Shown: piece by piece, positions 52,011 to 63,574 of the stretch
Position numbering within the stretch: position 1 is the stretch's first letter
How the letters are laid out: each line of letters starts with the position of its first letter
Origin: Isoperla grammatica
Lineage: Eukaryota > Arthropoda > Insecta > Plecoptera > Perlodidae
DNA length: 64,000 nt
Assembly (NCBI GenBank): GCA_945910005.1
Contig: CAMDTW010000235.1
Span: 19,298-83,297 of the forward strand
Direction of reading: 5' to 3'
Translations under genes and position numbers: made by a program
Notes under the pieces: model-generated
Told to the model about the DNA's origin: nothing
The model's database searches: none
Seen by the model: only the letters and a program-made list of their open reading frames with translations

Positions 52011-53033
52011 TTGTAGGCTCCAATAAGCACAATTTGTCCATTTCGTCACATTTCGATAACTTCTATAGAAGTTACACCCTCCGTCGAAAAATAAGAATTA
52101 TAGGTTGCATTCTTCAAGAGTATAATGAAAATGCATAAATTGAGTTTTTTTGTCGTTTTTGGTTAAAATATGCATAAAAAAAAGAAATTGGCTGATTTCA
52201 GTCTATCTACCACAAACTTCCAGTTTTAAGAGGAATCTTGCATACGGCCGGGATTCCTAAGGGTTTCCACCAAAGTTGACAAATCGTTGTTTTAAAGCGT
52301 TTCAGGCTCCAATAAGCACAATTTGTCCATTTCGTCACATTTCGATAACTTCTATAGAAGTTACACCCTCCGTTGAAAAATAAGAATTATATGCTGCATT
52401 CTTCAAGAGTATAATGAAAATGCATAAATTGAGTTTTTTCGTCGTTTTTGGTTAAAATATGCATAAAATATAGAAATTGGCTGATTTCAGTCTATCTACC
52501 ACAAACTTCCAGTTTTAAGAGGAATCTTGCATACGGCCGGGATTCCTAAGGGTTTCAACTAAAGTTGACAAATCGTTGTTTTAGAGCGTTGTAGGCTCCA
52601 ATAAGCACAATTTGTCCATTTCGTCACATTTCGATAACTTCTATAGAAGTTACACCCTCCGTCGAAAAATAAGAATTATAGGTTGCATTCTTCAAGAGTA
52701 TAATGAAAATGCATAAATTGAGTTTTTTTGTCGTTTTTGGTTAAAATATGCATAAAAAAAAGAAATTGGCTGATTTCAGTCTATCTACCACAAACTTCCA
52801 GTTTTAAGAGGAATCTTGCATACGGCCGGGATTCCTAAGGGTTTCCACCAAAGTTGACAAATCGTTGTTTTAAAGCGTTTCAGGCTCCAATAAGCACAAT
52901 TTGTCCATTTCGTCACATTTCGATAACTTCTATAGAAGTTACACCCTCCGTTGAAAAATAAGAATTATATGCTGCATTCTTCAAGAGTATAATGAAAATG
53001 CATAAATTGAGTTTTTTCGTCGTTTTTGGTTAA
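52011..53033. repeat. Two-monomer tandem duplication (578 bp spacing)
   Basis: Two neighbouring pairs share GCGTTGTAGGCTCC (52009 and 52587), TTTTTTTGTCG, ATAAAAAAAAGAAATTGG, GTTTCCACCAAAG, TTTTAAAGCG and ATTATATGCTGC, all 578 bp apart. The first pair then reads AAAATATGCATAAAATATAG and the second AAAATTTGCATAAAATATAG, which marks the limit of the copied segment. The ATAAAAAAAAG mark also occurs near 50440, 55070 and 59400. Confidence 0.83.
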
Positions 53034-54904
53034 AATTTGCATAAAATATAGAAATTGGCTGATTTTAGTCTATCTACCACAAACTTCCAGTTTTAAGAGG
53101 AATCTTGCATACGGCTGGGATTCCTAAGGGTTTCAACCAAATTGCAAAAATCGTTGTTTTAGAGCGTTTCAGGCTCCAAAAAGCACAATTTGTCCATTTC
53201 GTCACATTTCGATAACTTCTATAGAAGTTACACCCTCCGTCGAAAAAGAAGAATTATAGGTTGCATTCTTCAAGAGTATAATGAAAATGCATAAGTTGAG
53301 TTTTTTCGTCATTTTGGTTAAAATATGCATAAAAAATAGAAATTGGCTGATTTCAGTCTATCTACCACAAACTTCCAGTTTTAAGAGGAATCTTGCATAC
53401 GGCCGGGATTCCTAAGGGGTTTCAACCAAAGTTGACAAATCGTTGTTTTAGAGCGTTTCAGGCTCCAATAAGCACAATTTGTCCACTTCGTCACATTTCG
53501 ATAACTTCTATAGAAGTTACACCCTCCGTCGAAAAATAAGAATTATAGGTTGCATTCTTCAAGAGTATAATGAAAATGCATAAATTGAGTTTCTTCGTCG
53601 TTTTTGGTTAAAATATGGATAAAAAATAGAAATTGGCTGATTTCAGTCTATCTACCACAAACTTCCAGTTTAAAGAGGAATCTTGCATACGGCCGGGATT
53701 CCTAAGGGTTTCAACCAAAGTTGACAAATCGTTGTTTTAGAGCGTTTCAGGCTTTAATAAGCACAATTTGTCCATTTCGTCACATTTCGATAACTTTTTA
53801 TAGAAGTTACACCCTCCGTTGAAAAATAAGAATTATAGGCTGCATTCTTCAAGAGTATAATGAAAATGCATAAATTGAGTTTTTTCGTCGTTTTTGGTTA
53901 AAATATGCATAAAATATAGAAATTGGCTGATTTTAGTCTATCTACCACAAACTTCCAGTTTTAAGAGGAATCTTGCATACGGCTGGGATTCCTAAGGGTT
54001 TCAACCAAATTGCACAAATCGTTGTTTTAGAGCGTTTCAGGCTCCAATAAGCACAATTTGTCCATTTCGTCACATTTCGATAACTTCTATAAAAGTTACA
54101 CCCTCCGTTGAAAAATAAGAATTATATTTTGCATTCTTCAAGAGTATTATGAAAATGCATAAATTGAGTTTTTTCGTCGTTTTTGGTTAAAATATGCATA
54201 AAAAATAGAAATTGGCTGATTTCAGTCTATCTAACACAAACTTCCAGTTTTAAGAGGAATCTTGCATACGGCTGGGATTCCTAAGGGTTTCAACCAAAGT
54301 TGACAAATCGTTGTTTTAGAGCGTTTCAGGCTCCAATAAGCACAATTTGTCCATTCCGTCACATTTCGATAACTACTTTAGAAGTTACACCAACCGTTGA
54401 AAAATAATAATGTTAGTGTGCATTCTGAAAGAGTATTATGAAAATGCATAAATTGAGTTTTTTGGTTGTTTTTGGTTAAAATATGCATAAAATATAGAAA
54501 TTGGCTGATTTTAGTCTATCTACCACAAATTCCAGTTTTAAGAGGAATCTTGCATACGGCCGGGATTCCTAAGGGTTTCAACCAAAGTTGACAAATCGTT
54601 GTTTTAGAGCGTTTCAGGCTCCAATAAGCACAAATTGTCCATTTCGTCACATTTCGATAACTTCTATAGAAGTTACACCCTCCGTTGAAAAATAAGAATT
54701 ATAGGCTGCATTCTTCAAGAGTATAATAAAAATGCATAAATTGAGTTTTTTCGTCGTTTTTGGTTAAAATATGCATAAAATATAGAAATTGGCTGATTTT
54801 AGTCTATCTACCACAAACTTCCAGTTTTAAGAGGAATCTTGCATACGGCTGGGATTCCTAAGGGTTTCAACCAAATTGCACAAATCGTTGTTTTAGAGCG
54901 TTTC

Positions 54905-57900
54905 AGGCTCCAATAAGCACAATTTTTCCATTTCGTCACATTTCGATAACTTCTATAGAAGTTACACCCTCCGTTGAAAAATAAGAATTATATTTTGCAT
55001 TCTTCAAGAGTATTATGAAAATGCATAAATTGAGTTTTTTGGTCGATTTTGGTTAAAATATGCATAAAAAAAAGAAATTGGCTGATTTCAGTCTATCTAC
55101 CACAAACTTCCAGTTTTAAGAGGAATCTTGCATACGGCCGGGATTCCTAAGGGTTTCCACCAAAGTTGACAAATAATTGTTTTCAAGCGTTTCAGGCTCC
55201 AATAAGCACAATTTGTCCATTTCGTCACATTTCGATAACTTCTATAGAAGTTACACCCTCCGTTGAAAAATAAGAATTATAGGCTGCATTCTTCAAGAGT
55301 ATAATGAAAATGCATAAATTGAGTTTTTTCGTCGTTTTTGGTTAAAATTTGCATAAAATATAGAAATTGGCTGATTTTAGTCTATCTACCACAAACTTCC
55401 AGTTTTAAGAGGAATCTTGCATACGGCTGGGATTCCTAAGGGTTTCAACCAAATTGCAAAAATCGTTGTTTTAGAGCGTTTCAGGCTCCATAAAGCACAA
55501 TTTGTCCATTTCGTCACATTTCGATAACTTCTATAGAAGTTACACCCTCCGTCGAAAAATAAGAATTATAGGTTGCATTCTTCAAGAGTATAATGAAAAT
55601 GCATAAGTTGAGTTTTTTAGTCGTTTTTGGTTAAAATATGCATAAAAAATAGAAATTGGCTGATTTCAGTCTATCTACCACAAACTTCCAGTTTTAAGAG
55701 GAATCTTGCATACGGCCGGGATTCCTAAGGGTTTCAACCAAAGTTGACAAATCGTTGTTTTAGAGCGTTTCAGGCTCCAATAAGCACAATTTGTCCATTT
55801 CGTCACATTTCGATAACTTCTATAGAAGTAACACCCTCCGTCGAAAAATAAGAATTATAGGTTGCATTCTTCAACAGTATAATGAAAATGCATAAATTGA
55901 GTTTTTTCGTCGTTTTTGGTTAAAAAATGCATACAAAATAGAAATTGGCTGATTTCAGTCTATCTACCACAAACTTCCAGTTTTAAGAGGAATCTTGCAT
56001 ACGGCCGGGATTCCTAAGGTTTTCAACCAAAGTTGACAAATCGTTGTTTTAGAGCGTTTCAGGCTCCAATAAGCACAAATTGTCCATTTCGTCACATTTC
56101 GATAACTTCTATAGAAGTTACACCCTCCGTTGAAAAATAAGAATTATAGGCTGCATTCTTCAAGAGTATAATAAAAATGCATAAATTGATTTTTTTCGTC
56201 GTTTTTGGTTAAAATATGCATTAAATATAGAAATTGGCTGATTTAAGTCTATCTACCATAAACTTCCAGTTTTAAGAGGAATCTTGCATACGGCTGGGAT
56301 TCCTAAGGGTTTCAACCAAATTGCACAAATCGTTGTTTTAGAGCGTTTCAGGCTCCAATAAGCACAATTTGTCCATTTCGTCACATTTCGATAACTTCTA
56401 TAGAAGTTACACCCTCCGTTGAAAAATAAGAATTATATTTTGCATTCTTCAAGAGTATTATGAAAATGCATAAATTGAGTTTTTTGGTCGTTTTTGGTTA
56501 AAATATGGATAAAATATAGAAATTGGCTGATTTCAGTCTATCTACCACAAACTTCCAGTTTTAAGAGGAATCTTGCATACGGCTGGGATTCCTAAGGGTT
56601 TCAACCAAATTGCACAAATCGTTGTTTTAGAGCGTTTCAGGCTCCAATAAGCACAATTTGTCCATTTCGTCACATTTCGATAACTTCTATAGAAGTTACA
56701 CCCTCCGTTGAAAAATAAGAATTATATTTTGCATTCTTCAAGAGTATTATGAAAATGCATAAATTGAGTTTTTTGGTCGTTTTTGGTTAAAATATAGATA
56801 AAATATAGAAATCGGCTGATTTCAGTCTATCTACCACAAACTTCGAGTTTTAAGAGGAATCTGGCATACAGCTGGGATTCCTAAGTGTTTCAACCAAAGT
56901 TGACAAATCGTTGTTTTAGAGCGTTTCAGGCTCCAATAAGCACAATTTGTCCATTTCGTTACATTTCGATTACTTCTATAGAAGTTACACCCTCCGTTGA
57001 AAAATAAGAATTATAGGCTGCATTCTTCAAGAGTATAATGAAAATGCATAAATTGAGTTTTTTCGTCGTTTTTGGTTAAAATATGCATAAAAAATAGAAA
57101 TTGGCTGATTTCAGTCTATCTACCACAAACTTCCAGTTTTAAGAGGAATCTTGCATACGGCTGGGATTCCTAAGGGTTTCAACCAAAGTTGACAAATCGT
57201 TGTTTTAGAGCGTTTCAGGCTCTAATAAGCACAATTTGTCTATTTCGTCACATTTCGATAACTACTTTAGAAGTTACACCAACCGTTGAAAAATAATAAT
57301 GTTAGTGTGCATTCTGAAAGAGTATTATGAAAATGCATAAATTGAGTTTTTTGGTCGTTTTTGGTTAAAATATGCATAAAATATAGAAATTGGCTGATTT
57401 TAGTCTATCTACCACAAACTTCCAGTTTTAAGAGGAATCTTGGATACGGCCGGGATTCCTAAGGGTTTCAACCAAAGTTGACAAATCGTTGTTTTAGAGC
57501 GTTTTAGGCTCAAATAAGCACAATTTGTCCATTTCGTCACATTTCGATAACTTCTATAGAAGTTACACCCTCCGTTGAAAAATAAGAATTATAGGCTGCA
57601 TTCTTCAAGAGTAAAATGAAAATGCATAAATTGAGTTTTTTCGTCGTTTTTGGTTAAAATATGCATAAAATATAGAAATTGGCTGATTTTAGTCTATCTA
57701 CCACAAACTTTCAGTTTTAATAGGAATCCTGCATACGGCTGGGATTCCTAAGGGTTTCAACCAAATTGCAAAAATCGTTGTTTTAGAGCGTTTCAGGCTC
57801 CAATAAGCACAATTTGTCCATTTCGTCACATTTCGATAACTTCTATAGAAGTTACACCCTCCGTCGAAAAATAAGAATTATAGGTTGCATTCTTCAAGAG

Positions 57901-59239
57901 TATAATGAAAATGCATAAATTGAGTTTTTTCGTCGTTTTTGGTTAAAATATGGATAAAAAATAGAAATTGGCTGATTTCAGTCTAGCTACCACAAACTTC
58001 CAGTTTTAAGAGGAATCTTGCATACGGCCGGGATTCCTAAGGGTTTCAACCAAAGTTGACAAATCGTTGTTTTAGAGCGTTTCAGGCTCCAATAAGCACA
58101 ATTTGTCCATTTCGTCACATTTCGATAACTTCTATAGAAGTTACACCCTCCGTTGAAAAATAAGAATTATAGGCTGCATTCTTCAAGAGTATAATGAAAA
58201 TGCATAAATTGAGTTTTTTCGTCGTTTTTGGTTAAAATATGCATAAAATATAGAAATTGGCTGATTTTAGTCTATCTACCACAAACTTCCAGTTTTAAGA
58301 GGAATCTTGCATACGGCTGGGATTCCTAAGGGTTTCAACCAAATTGCACAAATCGTTGTTTTAGAGCGTTTCAGGCTCCAATAAGCACAATTTGTCCATT
58401 TCGTCACATTTCGATAACTTCTATAAAAGTTACACCCTCCGTTGAAAAATAAGAATTATATTTTGCATTCTTCAAGAGTATTATGAAAATGCATAAATTG
58501 AGTTTTTTCGTCGTTTTTGGTTAAAATATGCATAAAAAATAGAAATTGGCTGATTTCAGTCTATCTAACACAAACTTCCAGTTTTAAGAGGAATCTTGCA
58601 TACGGCTGGGATTCCTAAGGGTTTCAACCAAAGTTGACAAATCGTTGTTTTAGAGCGTTTCAGGCTCCAATAAGCACAATTTGTCCATTCCGTCACATTT
58701 CGATAACTACTTTAGAAGTTACACCAACCGTTGAAAAATAATAATGTTAGTGTGCATTCTGAAAGAGTATTATGAAAATGCATAAATTGAGTTTTTTGGT
58801 TGTTTTTGGTTGAAATATGCATAAAATATAGAAATTGGCTGATTTTAGTCTATCTACCACAAACTTCCAGTTTTAAGAGGAATCTTGCATACGGCTGGGA
58901 TTCCTAAGGGTTTCAACCAAATTGCACAAATCGTTGTTTTAGAGCGTTTCAGGCTCCAATAAGCACAATTTTTCCATTTCGTCACATTTCGATAACTTTT
59001 ATAGAAGTTACACCCTCCGTTGAAAAATAAGAATTATATTTTGCATTCTTCAAGAGTATTATGAAAATGCATAAATTGAGTTTTTTGGTCGTTTTTGGTT
59101 AAAATATGGATAAAATATAGAAATTGGCTGATTTCAGTCTATCTACCACAAACTTCCAGTTTTAAGAGGAATCTTGCATACGGCTGGGATTCCTAAGGGT
59201 TTCAACCAAATTGCACAAATCGTTGTTTTAGAGCGTTTC
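54905..59239. repeat. 15-monomer tandem duplication (4335 bp), left copy
   Basis: The unit is exactly 15 x 289 bp and is followed directly by a second copy. Shared rare marks at a shift of 4335 bp include CAATTTTTCC, GGTCGATTTTGG (55041 and 59376), AAATAATTGTTTTCAAGCG, GGCTCCATAAAGC, GCATAAGTTGAGTTTTTTAG, GAAGTAACACC, GCATACAAAATAG, CTAAGGTTTTC and CTTGGATACGG (57443 and 61778). I saw no base difference in the stretches compared. The part 55833-59239 is also closely similar to 39361-42767 (shift 16472). Confidence 0.92.
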
Positions 59240-62200
59240 AGGCTCCAATAAGCACAATTTTTCCATTTCGTCACATTTCGATAACTTCTATAGAAGTTAC
59301 ACCCTCCGTTGAAAAATAAGAATTATATTTTGCATTCTTCAAGAGTATTATGAAAATGCATAAATTGAGTTTTTTGGTCGATTTTGGTTAAAATATGCAT
59401 AAAAAAAAGAAATTGGCTGATTTCAGTCTATCTACCACAAACTTCCAGTTTTAAGAGGAATCTTGCATACGGCCGGGATTCCTAAGGGTTTCCACCAAAG
59501 TTGACAAATAATTGTTTTCAAGCGTTTCAGGCTCCAATAAGCACAATTTGTCCATTTCGTCACATTTCGATAACTTCTATAGAAGTTACACCCTCCGTTG
59601 AAAAATAAGAATTATAGGCTGCATTCTTCAAGAGTATAATGAAAATGCATAAATTGAGTTTTTTCGTCGTTTTTGGTTAAAATTTGCATAAAATATAGAA
59701 ATTGGCTGATTTTAGTCTATCTACCACAAACTTCCAGTTTTAAGAGGAATCTTGCATACGGCTGGGATTCCTAAGGGTTTCAACCAAATTGCAAAAATCG
59801 TTGTTTTAGAGCGTTTCAGGCTCCATAAAGCACAATTTGTCCATTTCGTCACATTTCGATAACTTCTATAGAAGTTACACCCTCCGTCGAAAAATAAGAA
59901 TTATAGGTTGCATTCTTCAAGAGTATAATGAAAATGCATAAGTTGAGTTTTTTAGTCGTTTTTGGTTAAAATATGCATAAAAAATAGAAATTGGCTGATT
60001 TCAGTCTATCTACCACAAACTTCCAGTTTTAAGAGGAATCTTGCATACGGCCGGGATTCCTAAGGGTTTCAACCAAAGTTGACAAATCGTTGTTTTAGAG
60101 CGTTTCAGGCTCCAATAAGCACAATTTGTCCATTTCGTCACATTTCGATAACTTCTATAGAAGTAACACCCTCCGTCGAAAAATAAGAATTATAGGTTGC
60201 ATTCTTCAACAGTATAATGAAAATGCATAAATTGAGTTTTTTCGTCGTTTTTGGTTAAAAAATGCATACAAAATAGAAATTGGCTGATTTCAGTCTATCT
60301 ACCACAAACTTCCAGTTTTAAGAGGAATCTTGCATACGGCCGGGATTCCTAAGGTTTTCAACCAAAGTTGACAAATCGTTGTTTTAGAGCGTTTCAGGCT
60401 CCAATAAGCACAAATTGTCCATTTCGTCACATTTCGATAACTTCTATAGAAGTTACACCCTCCGTTGAAAAATAAGAATTATAGGCTGCATTCTTCAAGA
60501 GTATAATAAAAATGCATAAATTGATTTTTTTCGTCGTTTTTGGTTAAAATATGCATTAAATATAGAAATTGGCTGATTTAAGTCTATCTACCATAAACTT
60601 CCAGTTTTAAGAGGAATCTTGCATACGGCTGGGATTCCTAAGGGTTTCAACCAAATTGCACAAATCGTTGTTTTAGAGCGTTTCAGGCTCCAATAAGCAC
60701 AATTTGTCCATTTCGTCACATTTCGATAACTTCTATAGAAGTTACACCCTCCGTTGAAAAATAAGAATTATATTTTGCATTCTTCAAGAGTATTATGAAA
60801 ATGCATAAATTGAGTTTTTTGGTCGTTTTTGGTTAAAATATGGATAAAATATAGAAATTGGCTGATTTCAGTCTATCTACCACAAACTTCCAGTTTTAAG
60901 AGGAATCTTGCATACGGCTGGGATTCCTAAGGGTTTCAACCAAATTGCACAAATCGTTGTTTTAGAGCGTTTCAGGCTCCAATAAGCACAATTTGTCCAT
61001 TTCGTCACATTTCGATAACTTCTATAGAAGTTACACCCTCCGTTGAAAAATAAGAATTATATTTTGCATTCTTCAAGAGTATTATGAAAATGCATAAATT
61101 GAGTTTTTTGGTCGTTTTTGGTTAAAATATAGATAAAATATAGAAATCGGCTGATTTCAGTCTATCTACCACAAACTTCGAGTTTTAAGAGGAATCTGGC
61201 ATACAGCTGGGATTCCTAAGTGTTTCAACCAAAGTTGACAAATCGTTGTTTTAGAGCGTTTCAGGCTCCAATAAGCACAATTTGTCCATTTCGTTACATT
61301 TCGATTACTTCTATAGAAGTTACACCCTCCGTTGAAAAATAAGAATTATAGGCTGCATTCTTCAAGAGTATAATGAAAATGCATAAATTGAGTTTTTTCG
61401 TCGTTTTTGGTTAAAATATGCATAAAAAATAGAAATTGGCTGATTTCAGTCTATCTACCACAAACTTCCAGTTTTAAGAGGAATCTTGCATACGGCTGGG
61501 ATTCCTAAGGGTTTCAACCAAAGTTGACAAATCGTTGTTTTAGAGCGTTTCAGGCTCTAATAAGCACAATTTGTCTATTTCGTCACATTTCGATAACTAC
61601 TTTAGAAGTTACACCAACCGTTGAAAAATAATAATGTTAGTGTGCATTCTGAAAGAGTATTATGAAAATGCATAAATTGAGTTTTTTGGTCGTTTTTGGT
61701 TAAAATATGCATAAAATATAGAAATTGGCTGATTTTAGTCTATCTACCACAAACTTCCAGTTTTAAGAGGAATCTTGGATACGGCCGGGATTCCTAAGGG
61801 TTTCAACCAAAGTTGACAAATCGTTGTTTTAGAGCGTTTTAGGCTCAAATAAGCACAATTTGTCCATTTCGTCACATTTCGATAACTTCTATAGAAGTTA
61901 CACCCTCCGTTGAAAAATAAGAATTATAGGCTGCATTCTTCAAGAGTAAAATGAAAATGCATAAATTGAGTTTTTTCGTCGTTTTTGGTTAAAATATGCA
62001 TAAAATATAGAAATTGGCTGATTTTAGTCTATCTACCACAAACTTTCAGTTTTAATAGGAATCCTGCATACGGCTGGGATTCCTAAGGGTTTCAACCAAA
62101 TTGCAAAAATCGTTGTTTTAGAGCGTTTCAGGCTCCAATAAGCACAATTTGTCCATTTCGTCACATTTCGATAACTTCTATAGAAGTTACACCCTCCGTC

Positions 62201-63574
62201 GAAAAATAAGAATTATAGGTTGCATTCTTCAAGAGTATAATGAAAATGCATAAATTGAGTTTTTTCGTCGTTTTTGGTTAAAATATGGATAAAAAATAGA
62301 AATTGGCTGATTTCAGTCTAGCTACCACAAACTTCCAGTTTTAAGAGGAATCTTGCATACGGCCGGGATTCCTAAGGGTTTCAACCAAAGTTGACAAATC
62401 GTTGTTTTAGAGCGTTTCAGGCTCCAATAAGCACAATTTGTCCATTTCGTCACATTTCGATAACTTCTATAGAAGTTACACCCTCCGTTGAAAAATAAGA
62501 ATTATAGGCTGCATTCTTCAAGAGTATAATGAAAATGCATAAATTGAGTTTTTTCGTCGTTTTTGGTTAAAATATGCATAAAATATAGAAATTGGCTGAT
62601 TTTAGTCTATCTACCACAAACTTCCAGTTTTAAGAGGAATCTTGCATACGGCTGGGATTCCTAAGGGTTTCAACCAAATTGCACAAATCGTTGTTTTAGA
62701 GCGTTTCAGGCTCCAATAAGCACAATTTGTCCATTTCGTCACATTTCGATAACTTCTATAAAAGTTACACCCTCCGTTGAAAAATAAGAATTATATTTTG
62801 CATTCTTCAAGAGTATTATGAAAATGCATAAATTGAGTTTTTTCGTCGTTTTTGGTTAAAATATGCATAAAAAATAGAAATTGGCTGATTTCAGTCTATC
62901 TAACACAAACTTCCAGTTTTAAGAGGAATCTTGCATACGGCTGGGATTCCTAAGGGTTTCAACCAAAGTTGACAAATCGTTGTTTTAGAGCGTTTCAGGC
63001 TCCAATAAGCACAATTTGTCCATTCCGTCACATTTCGATAACTACTTTAGAAGTTACACCAACCGTTGAAAAATAATAATGTTAGTGTGCATTCTGAAAG
63101 AGTATTATGAAAATGCATAAATTGAGTTTTTTGGTTGTTTTTGGTTGAAATATGCATAAAATATAGAAATTGGCTGATTTTAGTCTATCTACCACAAACT
63201 TCCAGTTTTAAGAGGAATCTTGCATACGGCTGGGATTCCTAAGGGTTTCAACCAAATTGCACAAATCGTTGTTTTAGAGCGTTTCAGGCTCCAATAAGCA
63301 CAATTTTTCCATTTCGTCACATTTCGATAACTTTTATAGAAGTTACACCCTCCGTTGAAAAATAAGAATTATATTTTGCATTCTTCAAGAGTATTATGAA
63401 AATGCATAAATTGAGTTTTTTGGTCGTTTTTGGTTAAAATATGGATAAAATATAGAAATTGGCTGATTTCAGTCTATCTACCACAAACTTCCAGTTTTAA
63501 GAGGAATCTTGCATACGGCTGGGATTCCTAAGGGTTTCAACCAAATTGCACAAATCGTTGTTTTAGAGCGTTTC
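59240..63574. repeat. 15-monomer tandem duplication (4335 bp), right copy
   Basis: This is the second copy of 54905-59239. The exchange lies between C 59135 (left parent, GATTTCAG) and A 59240 (right parent, TTTCAGGC). At 63575 the sequence returns to the left-parent form TTTCGGGC and continues to the window end exactly as 42768-43193 does, a shift of 20807 bp or 72 monomers. The duplication therefore happened inside an already transplanted copy of the 39.4-43.2 kb region. Confidence 0.92.
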
